A stretch of DNA of 64,000 nt, taken from positions 124,001 through 188,000 of the forward strand of contig JAJFJT010000036.1 in assembly GCA_021773795.1 (NCBI GenBank), in the 5' to 3' direction. The position numbers and the translations under genes are program-made. The notes below the pieces were generated by a model. That model did not search any database, was not told where the DNA came from, and saw only the letters and a list, made by a program, of their open reading frames with translations. This document shows positions 1 to 8,313 of the stretch, one piece after another. Source of the DNA: Gammaproteobacteria bacterium (GTDB lineage: Bacteria > Pseudomonadota > Gammaproteobacteria > HK1). How positions within the stretch are numbered: position 1 is the stretch's first letter; each line of letters opens with the position of its first letter.

Positions 1-249
1 CAGTTTTTGGAAGGCCAATTTAAGCCGTGGCATAGCGAGCGGTGCCCGGTTGCCACTGACCTTCACCAGCACCTGCTCCAGCGCCAAACGAAAGGCCCGG
101 CGCTGCTCGCCTCGGGTCTTGTCTTGCACCGGAATACCGACCTCATAAAGACCCTCAACCTCGGCACCACCGGCAATACCGGAGGCCAGTAACAGCAGCA
201 CCGCAAGGCAGAGCCACGGCATACGCCGTAAAGGGAGTAAATCAGACAT
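1..249 (-). CDS. DUF2066 domain protein, N-terminal part (runs off the window)
   Basis: Reading the minus strand from the ATG at 249 gives 83 codons with no stop to the window edge. The product starts with a hydrophobic signal-like stretch (about residues 8-28) followed by AEVEGLYEVGIPVQDKTRGE, which resembles the start of DUF2066 proteins (function unknown, probably envelope-located). In many gammaproteobacteria this gene lies directly beside and divergent from purM; here about 4.2 kb of RHS-related DNA separates them. The family assignment is recognition by eye; the C-terminal part is outside the window. Confidence 0.75.
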   Translation of the reverse strand, partial: MSDLLPLRRMPWLCLAVLLLLASGIAGGAEVEGLYEVGIPVQDKTRGEQRRAFRLALEQVLVKVSGNRAPLAMPRLKLAFQKL

Positions 250-603
250 GGACGGCACGCTATGCAAGCGCTGCAGGCAAGTCAAGTCAGAGGCCCAGGA
301 GGCTGCCGGATTTAGGCGTCCGTAGCGAGGGGCAGCCATCCATGTCATGTGCGGGTGACTTCCCCTGATAAAACAAAATTACCTGCTAACTCGCTAGTGC
401 CAGACATTTAAGGATAAATTCCAGCTGGAAGCACACTGCTAGCCAAGAAATGATGTCTTGTGCACCGGGGCCGGGGGAAAGGGAAATCAGTATTGTGTCC
501 CTAGGTTTCGATTCTTACCGGTCAAGTCATAGGAAAAACCATAGCCCGTCGAGGACTTCGAATCTAGACCTGACCCTTATTCCTCACTGACCCTTATTCC
601 TCA
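250..603. other. gene-free strip between the DUF2066 gene and the RHS island
   Basis: No supportable gene. It holds a near-copy of the purM start region (346-368), a short motif around 318-336 (cgtagcgagg) that also occurs inside the inverted-repeat element at 7071-7230, and, at its right end, 17-bp tandem repeats that continue to 630. The remainder looks like rearranged intergenic DNA. Confidence 0.6.
346..368 (+). repeat. imperfect direct copy of the purM start region
   Basis: These 23 bases match 4497-4519 at 21 positions. Both contain the GTG that starts PurM followed by codons for TSPD. In this copy the frame continues for only about a dozen more codons to a TAA, so it is a remnant and not a gene. 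The two copies bracket the RHS segment, which suggests the island went in by a duplication or recombination event at the purM start. Confidence 0.75.
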
Positions 604-630
604 CTATTCCTCACGACCCTTATTCCTCAC
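566..630. repeat. 17-bp tandem repeat at the truncated end of the SpvB fragment
   Basis: The unit tgacccttattcctcac occurs at 571-587 and 588-604, then a partial unit (605-614) and one nearly complete unit (615-630). The first unit is preceded by agacc, giving the agacctgaccc core found at 1394-1461. On the minus strand these repeats encode the abnormal last residues of the SpvB fragment, so they mark a break point. Confidence 0.8.
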
Positions 631-1275
631 TGATCTTCGGTGGTTGCCTACGGTGTCTGAAATCTTGTTCACGGCCCAAAGACGCACATCGGTTTTCCCT
701 TGGGCTTCGATTCTGGAATCGACGGTATAGCCGTATTCCATGGTCTGGCCGGATTTGGTCCAGACTTTGAATTTCTCGGGCCCACTGCCGGCAACGCCAT
801 AGGAGATGACTTTGGTGAAGCCTTCGGTCTCGGTACGGTATTCGGTACCGTCGGCACCATAAGTACCATTGATAGCAATCAGGCGCTGGCCGTCTATGCA
901 AAAGCGGTCATTGCTGTCGAAATCCACGCCATCGATGACGCCATCCTGTACGGTGGTGGCAGAACAACGAGTGATGGCGGATAAACCACCCAGGCTCCAG
1001 CCGACACCGAGCAGGCCATTGCCACTGCGGCTGCTGTAGGAAAGGGACAAGCTTGGCTGCATGCCCGCAGTACCGGGGGGCACAGCAATGGGGGTTTGAT
1101 AATTTGCAGCACCCGAGGCGTCGACACTGAATTCTCCCGGGGTTACACCCGGGACCGAGGCGTGGGCAGGTAGCATCATGAACGCGAAGAGCAGACCCAA
1201 TAGCCATCGGCTCGTCACGGTGCTTGAGAGAAATTCAACCGCCAGAGATGGTGTCGCACTGCTGGATAAAGTCAT
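604..1275 (-). pseudogene. SpvB/RHS-type protein, N-terminal fragment only
   Basis: A 223-aa reading frame begins at ATG 1275 with a good ribosome site (AGGAG about 10 nt upstream). It shows a Sec signal peptide (hydrophobic residues about 24-38, likely cleavage after AHA), then an SpvB-like N-terminal module with GNGLLGVGWSLGGLSAITR. Such modules normally open proteins of more than 1000 aa that continue into RHS/YD repeats. Here the family sequence stops after SDTVGN and about ten unrelated residues encoded by the tandem repeat lead to a stop. It is therefore a truncated gene. It lies downstream of another RHS 3' end on the same strand, so it is probably the relic of a second, tandem rhs gene. 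A secreted product could still be made, but its function is doubtful. Confidence 0.8.
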
Positions 1276-1390
1276 TCCTTGAACTCCTGGTCCTTAGTGA
1301 TACCTAGTTTTAGTCTTGAATTACCTCATTATTATTTTTGTGTGGCCACGAAGTGATTTTGCAAGATTCCTTCCTAACAGTTCGAGAAGG

Positions 1391-1461
1391 CACGGGACAA
1401 GACCTGACCCTGATTCTCCCGCGCGATAAAGCACGGGACAAAACCTGACCCTTATTCCTCT
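1391..1461. repeat. two copies of a 41-bp repeat with gggacaagacctgaccc core
   Basis: The core occurs at 1394-1410 (gggacaagacctgaccc) and 1435-1451 (gggacaaaacctgaccc), 41 bp apart. The right-hand copy runs on into cttattcctc, the same tail as the repeats at 571-630. A reverse-orientation relative is found at 55033-55050. Motifs of this kind are commonly scattered in gammaproteobacterial genomes near REP-associated transposases; no such transposase is present here. Confidence 0.65.
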
Positions 1462-1482
1462 GCTATTTCATGTCCCCCTATT

Positions 1483-2043
1483 TCATTTGCTGTCTATTCC
1501 TTCGATTCGTTGTTTTACATCAAAATAGCGTTTTACGATTTCTGCTTCCAGCAGCACACGTTCAAGAGACCGATGCTCGTAAATATAATCGTAAGCAGCA
1601 CCACACATTATGGCAGTAACTTCGTCACTAATTGTTCCAGTACGGCGAGCACCATTTTTATCACGTAGATAAAATCCGCCTTCCCCTTCTTCGCACTTAA
1701 ATATCCCAGCAAATACAGAAAGCGATAATTCAGCCTTCACCAGACTATCCTCTGCTTTTTTAAGATCGCCTGCTTTAAAGTAGGCCCAAGCTAGTTGAGG
1801 AAACAATTCAAAGTTAGGGGTTTCAAACAAATGTAAAGCAAGGGCAGCCTCAAACGATTTAATAGCTTCTTCGTATTCATTCTTTTGCATATGCCTAACT
1901 CCAGCACATACAAAGTTATTATAGTTATGATGACCGTCGATAACTTCTGGAGCACCGCAGTCAATTGCAGCTTCAGTTTTCGCGCAACCCGCAACTAAAA
2001 CAATGAAGCCAGCACTAAAAATAATCTTTATCCAAAAATTCAT
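1483..2043 (-). CDS. lipoprotein with TPR-like helices, candidate immunity protein for the RHS-M23 toxin
   Basis: 186 aa. The N-terminus is a lipoprotein signal with lipobox LVAGC (lipidated Cys20), so the protein should sit in the periplasm on a membrane. Residues about 40-105 (FVCAGVRHMQKNEYEEAIKS and onward) look like TPR helices; Cys29, Cys46 and later cysteines could form disulfides. The gene starts 10 nt after the stop of the RHS-M23 gene on the same strand and is visibly richer in A and T than its surroundings, as is usual for toxin-immunity cargo. I do not recognise a named family. Position, size and periplasmic location fit an immunity protein protecting against a peptidoglycan-cutting toxin; that role is inference. 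Confidence 0.7.
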   Translation of the reverse strand: MNFWIKIIFSAGFIVLVAGCAKTEAAIDCGAPEVIDGHHNYNNFVCAGVRHMQKNEYEEAIKSFEAALALHLFETPNFELFPQLAWAYFKAGDLKKAEDSLVKAELSLSVFAGIFKCEEGEGGFYLRDKNGARRTGTISDEVTAIMCGAAYDYIYEHRSLERVLLEAEIVKRYFDVKQRIEGIDSK

Positions 2044-2053
2044 TTTTAGATAC

Positions 2054-4426
2054 TCACGGCGAAGAAATCAAAGTTGTTGGATTTATCAATTGGCCATTGT
2101 GTCGAATATCCACGTGAACATGCTCTGTGATGCCCGGATATCGAGTTCCTAACCCTTGAGACCTTCCAATAGTCTGACCAGAAGAAACACTTGCCCCAGC
2201 ACTGATACCTGCTGCTGGAAAAACATAAAGTTGGCGCACTACATAACCGTCTGGAGTTGTTATTCTTGTGTATCGATAAGATAGATCATTGGCATAGGGA
2301 TAACCAATTTTATCTATAATGCCATCTGTGACTGCAACCACATTTTGTCCTGGCGTTGCTACGTAATCCGCGCCTTGATGTGGGCCATAGCTACGATCTG
2401 CACCGTATCCACCGCAGCCTCGGGGGTCACATCCGCGCACTTGTCCACCCGTTGGATTTTCCCATATACGATTTGGATTGGCCTGTAGCGGTGAACCAGA
2501 AGCTGTACCAGAGGACGGTGAACCACCTTCTCCAAATCCTCTTGCCGCATCGGCAAAAGTGTATGCGAACGCCGCCGTCACTGCCCCATTTGCAAACTTC
2601 CCTCCACCCAACACCGAGGCAGTCCCGCCCACTGCTGCTGCCGCGGCTGTTCTGAAAAAGCTTGTGCCCTTATTACCGGTGTCAAGCCCATTGATTCCAG
2701 GGGCAAATGCCTGGACAGTGCCGGCGCTCAAGAACCCAGATACGAATTTTCCGCCCTGGAGTTCCGAGGATATGCCCCCCACCGCACCATGGGCAACCAC
2801 TTTCACGAACGCATTGTCTATGCCGCCCACTGCTCCAAACGCCCCGGCAGTTGCCGCACCCACGATAGCGGCCTTGGGATCGCCCCCGCTCCCAACAAAT
2901 CCGGCAGCAAAGCCATTGGCATAGATGTTTCCCGCAAGGAACGGGGCTTCAACGGCAATCGCAATAGCAATTGCGGTTCTCACCACCTTATTCTTCAGGA
3001 CCTTCCCGCCGGCTCTGAATACCCCCTTCACCACCCCCTTGAACAGCTTCCCAAAGAAAAACCCGCTGGGGTCGGTATAGCTCAAGGGATTATTGAGCAC
3101 ATACGTATAACGGTTCAGGCTTTGGGGATTGGCGGGTTCCTGGATAAACGGATCAGCACTCAGGAAGCGGCCGAGATCCGGGTCGTAGGTCCGGCCACCC
3201 ATGTGGATGAGGCCGACATCATCAAGATAGCGGTGGCCGGTGAAGCTGCGCTCGGTTTCCTGGGCATAAATCTGCGCCAGCGCATCGCTCCAGTCGATGT
3301 TGCGGCGCTTGCCGTGGGGGTCGTAGGCGAGTTGCTCTACGAGCTGGGCGTTTTCGTCGGTGATGGCGGTGATGGAGCCCAAGTGGTCACGGTGCAGATA
3401 GCGGGTCTCTTCGCTGTTGTCACTCTTTGATTTGTATAGGGCCACGGTGGCGCCGGCGGCCTGGATGTAGTGGATGTGGGTGATAAAGCCGGCGTTGTCG
3501 TCTTTTTCGTATCGATTATTGATGTAGAGCCGGGTGCTACCGCCGGTGATAACTTGTTTGAAGCGGCGCCGATCAGCCCCGTAGCTAAACTGGAGGATGC
3601 TGGTGCCCTGGGTGATTTGGGCGGGTTTGTTGTAGCTGGTCCAGCTTTGGGCGCGGCTTTGGCTGGTGGTGAAGTGCCAGCCCTGGAGCTGGTTGCCGTT
3701 GGCATCGTAGCTGTAGCTCTTTCCACCGGCGCTGGTGACGGCATGGGGGCCGGCGGTGACGCCGTAGCTGTAGGTGCCGATACCGGTCTTGGAGAGGATG
3801 TTGCCGATGGCGTTGTAGGTGGTGCTCTTAGTTGTCTGGGTGGCACCGTCATCCAGGGTGGATGAGAGCATGCGGTTCAAGACGTCGTAGACGAAGTCTT
3901 CGGTCAGCACCTGAGTGTTGTCACGGCGCTGGGTGAGGTTGCCCAGGGTGTCGAAGGTGTAGCTCAAGTCCTGGATGTCCAACGTACCAGTGGGGGTACT
4001 GCTGCCAATGGCGCTGATGCGCCCGGTCTGGGGGTCGTAGCTTCGCCCAGTGGTGATGCCGTTGCCCGCGGTGGCCTGGGTGAGTTGACCGGCGGCATTT
4101 TGGCTGTCGGCCTGCCAGAAGAGCGCGTTGCTGGCGTCGTTTCTGATTTCGCTTAAGTAGCCCCAGGCGTTATAGACATGGCGGATGGTGAGGCCCAGTG
4201 GGTAGTGCACGCTGGCGGGATAGGTCAGCGTATCGAGGCGGCCGTCCAGATCGTAACTCTGGCTGCTGGTGTAAGCGGTGGCATCGATGGTGACGGTGGT
4301 GCTGAGGGGACGACCGAGGGCGTCGTAGCTGTAACTTTCATCCTTACCCTCGGCAGCGGTCACGGTGTGGAGTTTGCCGATGCCGTGACTGGCGGTGTCA
4401 TAGGCCCAGGTGGTGAGGCCTTCCAT
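2054..4426 (-). CDS. 5'-truncated RHS-repeat protein with C-terminal M23-type peptidase domain
   Basis: The open frame runs to 4522, inside purM, but RHS-like sequence begins only near 4442; ATG 4426 is the first start inside it (790 aa). The core has many YD-type repeats ([29 protein letters not shown]) and ends with the family signature [20 protein letters not shown] and [11 protein letters not shown]. The variable tip follows: a Gly/Ala-rich hydrophobic linker, then an M23/LytM-like zinc peptidase domain with HQGAD (H and D of HxxxD) and HVHVD (HxH). The usual YxHL catalytic motif is replaced by RQLYV. The N-terminal secretion and shell part is missing, so export is uncertain. No VgrG or PAAR partner is nearby. 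Confidence 0.8.
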   Translation of the reverse strand: MEGLTTWAYDTASHGIGKLHTVTAAEGKDESYSYDALGRPLSTTVTIDATAYTSSQSYDLDGRLDTLTYPASVHYPLGLTIRHVYNAWGYLSEIRNDASNALFWQADSQNAAGQLTQATAGNGITTGRSYDPQTGRISAIGSSTPTGTLDIQDLSYTFDTLGNLTQRRDNTQVLTEDFVYDVLNRMLSSTLDDGATQTTKSTTYNAIGNILSKTGIGTYSYGVTAGPHAVTSAGGKSYSYDANGNQLQGWHFTTSQSRAQSWTSYNKPAQITQGTSILQFSYGADRRRFKQVITGGSTRLYINNRYEKDDNAGFITHIHYIQAAGATVALYKSKSDNSEETRYLHRDHLGSITAITDENAQLVEQLAYDPHGKRRNIDWSDALAQIYAQETERSFTGHRYLDDVGLIHMGGRTYDPDLGRFLSADPFIQEPANPQSLNRYTYVLNNPLSYTDPSGFFFGKLFKGVVKGVFRAGGKVLKNKVVRTAIAIAIAVEAPFLAGNIYANGFAAGFVGSGGDPKAAIVGAATAGAFGAVGGIDNAFVKVVAHGAVGGISSELQGGKFVSGFLSAGTVQAFAPGINGLDTGNKGTSFFRTAAAAAVGGTASVLGGGKFANGAVTAAFAYTFADAARGFGEGGSPSSGTASGSPLQANPNRIWENPTGGQVRGCDPRGCGGYGADRSYGPHQGADYVATPGQNVVAVTDGIIDKIGYPYANDLSYRYTRITTPDGYVVRQLYVFPAAGISAGASVSSGQTIGRSQGLGTRYPGITEHVHVDIRHNGQLINPTTLISSP

Positions 4427-4496
4427 TTCGGTGCGGGTGACCCGACCAGGCCGCCAAAGAAAAATCCCGATTGCACGCCGGGAATACCGTCTATAC

Positions 4497-4519
4497 CATG
4501 CGCGCGTGACTTCCCCTGA
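4497..4519 (+). repeat. right-hand copy of the 23-bp repeat bracketing the RHS island
   Basis: This copy includes the GTG start of purM (4506) and matches 346-368 at 21 of 23 positions. The roughly 55 bases between it and the last RHS-like sequence (about 4442) look like the remaining purM leader. The short word gtgcgggtgac occurs both at 349-359 and at 4431-4441, a further hint of recombination at these edges. Confidence 0.75.
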
Positions 4520-5555
4520 CAAACAATCTCTTAATTACCGCGATGCCGGCGTCAATATTGACCTGGCTAACGAACTGGTAAGCCGCATCGGCCCCATTGC
4601 AAAATCGACCCGGCGTCCCGGGGTGCTAAGCAGTATCGGTGGCTTCGGTGGGCTCTTTGAGTTGCCGCTGGATCGCTACCGGCAGCCGGTACTGGTATCC
4701 GGCACCGACGGCGTAGGCACCAAGTTGCGCCTGGCTATCCAAACTGGCATCCACGACGGCATCGGCATCGACCTGGTAGCCATGTGTGTCAACGACGTGC
4801 TGGTTACCGGGGCAGAGCCGTTATTTTTTCTCGATTATTATGCCACCGGCAAGTTGGAAATCGATGTTGCCGAGGCGGTGATTGCGGGTATCGCCCGCGG
4901 CTGCCGTTATGCCGGCGCGGCACTGATCGGCGGCGAAACCGCTGAGATGCCCGGCCTCTACGAGGGTGGGGATTACGATCTCGCCGGTTTTTCCGTCGGC
5001 ATCGTAGAAAAGTCCAAAATCATTGATGGCTCCAAGGTAGGCCCGGGCGACAGCATTATCGGTATAGCTGCCAGCGGACCACATTCCAACGGCTACTCCC
5101 TCATCCGTCGCATCCTGGAACATGCCGACGCAGATCTGGGCCAAACCATGGGCACGGACACCCTGGGTGAAGCGCTGATAAAACCCACCCGCATCTACGT
5201 CAAATCCATGCTGAAACTGATGGCTGCTGTGCCGGTCCACGGCATCGCTCACATTACCGGTGGTGGCCTGCTGGAGAATATTCCCAGGGTCATGCCTGGA
5301 GGAACACTAGCCCGTTTACATGCCGACAGCTGGCAAGCACCTCCGGTTTTTGATTGGCTCCAGGCTGCCGGCAACGTCAACATCGAAGAGATGCACCGCA
5401 CCTTTAATTGCGGCATCGGCATGACCGTCTGCGTCCCCGCCGAGGCCGAGCAGCAAGCGCTGGAGATACTCCACGCCAACGGCGAAAAAGCCTGGGCTAT
5501 CGGTCGCATCGAAAAAGGCGAAGACTCGGCACTCCCCCTCGTTGTCGTCGAATGA
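4506..5555 (+). CDS. purM: phosphoribosylformylglycinamidine cyclo-ligase (AIR synthetase)
   Basis: 349 aa, the usual length. It catalyses the ATP-dependent ring closure of FGAM to aminoimidazole ribonucleotide in cytoplasmic purine synthesis. Conserved blocks are visible: [12 protein letters not shown] at the N-terminus, [41 protein letters not shown], and [11 protein letters not shown]. The GTG at 4506 is chosen because the homologous sequence begins there; the frame is open further upstream but reads leader and antisense RHS. No clear Shine-Dalgarno sequence precedes the GTG, and the RHS island ends only about 60 bp upstream, so the original regulatory region may be shortened. It overlaps purN by 4 nt. 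Confidence 0.97.
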   Translation: MTSPDKQSLNYRDAGVNIDLANELVSRIGPIAKSTRRPGVLSSIGGFGGLFELPLDRYRQPVLVSGTDGVGTKLRLAIQTGIHDGIGIDLVAMCVNDVLVTGAEPLFFLDYYATGKLEIDVAEAVIAGIARGCRYAGAALIGGETAEMPGLYEGGDYDLAGFSVGIVEKSKIIDGSKVGPGDSIIGIAASGPHSNGYSLIRRILEHADADLGQTMGTDTLGEALIKPTRIYVKSMLKLMAAVPVHGIAHITGGGLLENIPRVMPGGTLARLHADSWQAPPVFDWLQAAGNVNIEEMHRTFNCGIGMTVCVPAEAEQQALEILHANGEKAWAIGRIEKGEDSALPLVVVE

Positions 5556-6205
5556 ATTTGAAGCAACGGGGCAAGCTCCCCATTGTCGTCCTCATCTCTG
5601 GCGGCGGCACTAACCTCCAGTCCATCATCGACAGTACCGCACGGGATCTACCGGTCTGTATACAAGCGGTGATTAGCAACGTGGAGGATGCCTTCGGCCT
5701 GCAGCGCGCGGCCAAAGCCGGCATCACCACTGCCATCCTGAAGCATCACGCTTATCCAGACCGCAGCGCCTACGATGCCGCTTTGTGTCAGGAAATTGAC
5801 CGCCATGAGCCAGGGCTGGTAGTGCTGGCCGGTTTCATGCGCATCCTCAGCCCGGCCTTTGTCGCTCACTACGCCGGGCGGTTGATCAACATTCATCCTT
5901 CCATCCTGCCGGCCTTACCTGGCCTCCATACCCATCAGCGCGCCATTGACACCGGACTCAACGAACACGGCGCCAGCGTCCATTTTGTCTCTGATGAGGT
6001 GGATGGTGGTCCGATCATCATCCAGGCGCAGGTTCCCGTGCTGACGGACGACAGCGCAGAAAGCCTGGCCGCCCGGGTCCTCCAGCAAGAACACCGGATC
6101 TTTCCCCAGGCCATTCGCTGGTTTGCCGAAGACCGCCTGGAAATCAGTGATGGTCAGGTCCTGCTGGATGGTCAGCCGGCCCTCAACCATTCGGCAGGCA
6201 GCTAG
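5552..6205 (+). CDS. purN: phosphoribosylglycinamide formyltransferase
   Basis: 217 aa. It transfers a formyl group from 10-formyl-THF to GAR, the third step of purine synthesis. Visible hallmarks: the nucleotide-binding [10 protein letters not shown] near the N-terminus, the catalytic Asn-x-His in [19 protein letters not shown], and the catalytic Asp in [17 protein letters not shown]. The ATG overlaps the purM stop (ATGA), implying translational coupling; the ATG is chosen over upstream in-frame codons because [18 protein letters not shown] is the family start. Its stop overlaps the stop of convergent trmJ by a few bases. Confidence 0.97.
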   Translation: MNLKQRGKLPIVVLISGGGTNLQSIIDSTARDLPVCIQAVISNVEDAFGLQRAAKAGITTAILKHHAYPDRSAYDAALCQEIDRHEPGLVVLAGFMRILSPAFVAHYAGRLINIHPSILPALPGLHTHQRAIDTGLNEHGASVHFVSDEVDGGPIIIQAQVPVLTDDSAESLAARVLQQEHRIFPQAIRWFAEDRLEISDGQVLLDGQPALNHSAGS

Positions 6206-6933
6206 CGGGAAATTTGGTGTAGGGTGGAGGTCAGTATCCCGCGCAGAATACTGACCTCACTTTCCAGTGGCCGGGCCCGGCCATACAAACGACGCATCCG
6301 GCGCATCAGCCGTTTGGGAGCCCGCGGATCAAGATAACGGATCGCCAGCAGGACCTCCTCCAAATGGACATAAAAGCGCTCCATCTCCTCCACACTGGCA
6401 GCAGACTCCCTGGCAGGCGTTTCCACAGGCTCTTCCGCCCCGGCTCGGGATAGCTCATAGGCCAGAATCTGCACCGCTGATGCGAGGTTTAGGGAACTGA
6501 AGTCCGGATTGGTGGGGATATGCACCACCGCCTGACACAAATCCAGTTCTGCATTACTGAGCCCGGCTCGTTCCCGACCAAACACCAAAGCCACCTCTCC
6601 CTCACTGGCACAGGCTATCGCTTGCTGCGCACAGCCTTCAGGGGTGAGGGTAGGCCAGGCAATATGACGAGAGCGGGCGCTGGTACCCACTGCCCAGGCG
6701 CAATCGGCAAGGGCCTCAACCAGACTGTCACAACAGACCGCCGCCTGCAGCAAGTCATCGGCGCCCGCCGCTCGCGCCGTCGCCTCGGCACAGGGAAAGC
6801 GCTCGGGTGCAACCAAATACAGGCGCTCAAGTCCCATGGTTTTCATCGCCCGGGCAGCGGCACCAATGTTACCGGGATGAGTCGTTCCCACCAGCACCAC
6901 CCGTAGCCGGGATTTCCAGGTTGCTTCCGCCAT
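6202..6933 (-). CDS. trmJ: tRNA (cytidine/uridine-2'-O-)-methyltransferase TrmJ
   Basis: 243 aa from ATG 6933 (AAGGA about 8-12 nt upstream; a TTG lies two codons earlier). TrmJ 2'-O-methylates position 32 of several tRNAs using SAM. SpoU/SPOUT motifs are present in order: THPGNIGAAARAM, VFGRERAGLSNAELDLC and IPTNPDFSSLNLASAVQIL, which together form the knotted SAM site. The C-terminal part after about residue 165 is the extension typical of TrmJ. Divergent to suhB, a common pairing in gammaproteobacteria; the region between is occupied by two repeat elements. Confidence 0.95.
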   Translation of the reverse strand: MAEATWKSRLRVVLVGTTHPGNIGAAARAMKTMGLERLYLVAPERFPCAEATARAAGADDLLQAAVCCDSLVEALADCAWAVGTSARSRHIAWPTLTPEGCAQQAIACASEGEVALVFGRERAGLSNAELDLCQAVVHIPTNPDFSSLNLASAVQILAYELSRAGAEEPVETPARESAASVEEMERFYVHLEEVLLAIRYLDPRAPKRLMRRMRRLYGRARPLESEVSILRGILTSTLHQISR

Positions 6934-6962
6934 CGCCAATATCCTTCGCCAAAAAATAGTTG

Positions 6963-7022
6963 AGAAAGCTCCGATTTATTCGTGAACTCGTATCTTGCGC
7001 CCAGAATAAATCAGGGCTTCCT
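6963..7022. repeat. 59-bp palindrome-ended repeat, copy 1
   Basis: Part of a family whose ends are inverted repeats (GGAAGCTCTGAT and ATCAGAGCTTCC) around a conserved centre (ctcgtatcttgcgcccag). Other copies: 34730-34788, 49829-49887 and a split copy at 60735-60896; a remnant of the right end is at 55171-55193. The size and terminal inverted repeats are like a REP or very small MITE. Confidence 0.8.
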
Positions 7023-7070
7023 TAAAGCGTGAGAGCGTAACCACAACTGGCGACGCTGAAAAGATAGCAA

Positions 7071-7230
7071 GGAGCCTGTCCGAGAATAGAGGCCGTAGCG
7101 AGGGGAAGCTGTTTTGAGTCAGATTTTTTCGTCATTTGAGGCGAATATGGGCATATTTAACGAAAATCATGGAAACATCAGGCCAAAATCAGCTTTTCCA
7201 CAGTAGGTTTCCTATTCTCGGACAGGCTCC
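7071..7230. mobile_element. 160-bp MITE-like element with 19-bp perfect terminal inverted repeats
   Basis: The left end ggagcctgtccgagaatag (7071-7089) is exactly the reverse complement of 7212-7230. The interior has no reading frame of note. No clear target duplication is visible next to the ends. A lone half-end with the same left flank (gatagca then ggagcctgtc) is found at 11260-11278. A parent transposase is not in the window. Confidence 0.75.
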
Positions 7231-7305
7231 TTTTTCTTTCACCCGGACCGGGGAAGCGACTACAATCGCGCACCTCATCATCACGTTTCCCCCAAAAGGC
7301 TGTCC

Positions 7306-8301
7306 ATGGAACCGCTGCTCAATATCGCCATCCCCGCTGCCCGTGCCGCTGGCAAACTCATCGTCTCTCACCTCGATCGCCTGGATGCGCTCAGCGTCAC
7401 CCGCAAGAGCTTCAATGAATTGGTGAGCGAGGTGGACCGGCAGGCAGAGCAGACTATCGTACAGGCGATTCGGCGCGTCTATCCTGGGCACGGCATCCTC
7501 GGAGAAGAGGGCGGGCAGCAGGGTGAAGATGAATATACCTGGATTATCGATCCCTTGGATGGCACCACCAATTTTCTCCATGGCTTCCCGCAGTTCTCGG
7601 TTTCCATCGGCATCATCCACCGTGGTCGACTGGAACACGGGGTGGTCTACGATCCGCTGCGCGCAGAGATCTTCAGCGCCAGCCGTGGACGTGGTGCCAT
7701 GCTCAACGACAAACGCATCCGCGTCTCCCGCTGCAACAATCTGGAACACGCCTTGCTGGGAACCGGCTTCCCCTACCGGCGTCTGGGCCGGGTCGAATCC
7801 TACCTCGCCATTCTTCGTGAGCTGTTCGGAAAGACCGAGGGCGTACGCCGTGCCGGCTCAGCGGCTCTGGACCTTGCCTACGTAGCCGCCGGACGGCTTG
7901 ATGGCTTCTGGGAATTTGATCTGCAAAGTTGGGATATGGCCGCCGGGGCACTGCTTATTCAGGAGGCTGGCGGGATAGTCACCGAACCCGATGGCGGTTC
8001 CGATTACCTGAAATCCGGCGACATTGTTGCCGGCAATCCGAAGGTATTAAAGGCCCTGCTTCGTATCATCCATCAGCATCTTGGCAGCATCACCGACAAC
8101 GAAGTTCCCGAAAAAATGGCCGTGAAAAAACAGCCCGCAGCCAAGAAGGCTCCACCACCACGAAAAGCACCGGCAGCAACGCCCCAAAAGAAACCTGTCA
8201 CCAGCAAAAACAGCAATGCCAAGGGCCGGAAGCTCTATACCAAAAGCAAGCACACTCAAGCCGCTTCTGAAGACGCGGATAACTCGGTCTGGAAAAAGTA
8301 G
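7306..8301 (+). CDS. suhB: inositol-1-monophosphatase family protein SuhB with basic C-terminal tail
   Basis: 331 aa. Family members dephosphorylate inositol-1-phosphate with Mg2+; SuhB also takes part in rRNA antitermination. Metal-binding motifs are intact: GEEGG (about residues 66-70), IDPLDGTTNF (81-90) and WDMAAGALL. The catalytic domain ends near residue 266, matching the 267 aa of the E. coli protein. An extra tail (about 271-331) rich in Lys, Ala and Pro, with KKAPPPRKAPA and KKPVTSK, follows; it resembles nucleic-acid-binding basic tails. Divergent from trmJ. Confidence 0.93.
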   Translation: MEPLLNIAIPAARAAGKLIVSHLDRLDALSVTRKSFNELVSEVDRQAEQTIVQAIRRVYPGHGILGEEGGQQGEDEYTWIIDPLDGTTNFLHGFPQFSVSIGIIHRGRLEHGVVYDPLRAEIFSASRGRGAMLNDKRIRVSRCNNLEHALLGTGFPYRRLGRVESYLAILRELFGKTEGVRRAGSAALDLAYVAAGRLDGFWEFDLQSWDMAAGALLIQEAGGIVTEPDGGSDYLKSGDIVAGNPKVLKALLRIIHQHLGSITDNEVPEKMAVKKQPAAKKAPPPRKAPAATPQKKPVTSKNSNAKGRKLYTKSKHTQAASEDADNSVWKK

Positions 8302-8313
8302 ACCACGCGCCCC

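Larger units (their letters stand above)
6934..7305. other. 372-bp trmJ-suhB intergenic region filled by repeats
   Basis: Almost all of this stretch is repeats: a copy of the 59-bp palindromic family (6963-7022) and a 160-bp element with perfect 19-bp inverted ends (7071-7230). The promoters of trmJ and suhB must lie in or beside these elements. No gene is seen. Confidence 0.7.

Noticed and set aside
250..603. possible insertion sequence at the left edge of the RHS island
   Set aside because: No transposase frame and no matching terminal inverted repeats; only short repeats and the purM-like copy are seen.
2054..4426. type VI secretion-linked RHS
   Set aside because: No VgrG, Hcp, PAAR or EagR-type genes are visible; the local N-terminal module is of SpvB type with a Sec signal peptide, so a T6SS link is not supported by this window.
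2789..4519. several plus-strand frames opposite the RHS core
   Set aside because: Repetitive Gly/Val/Ala strings are the mirror of the YD repeats; no domain recognisable.
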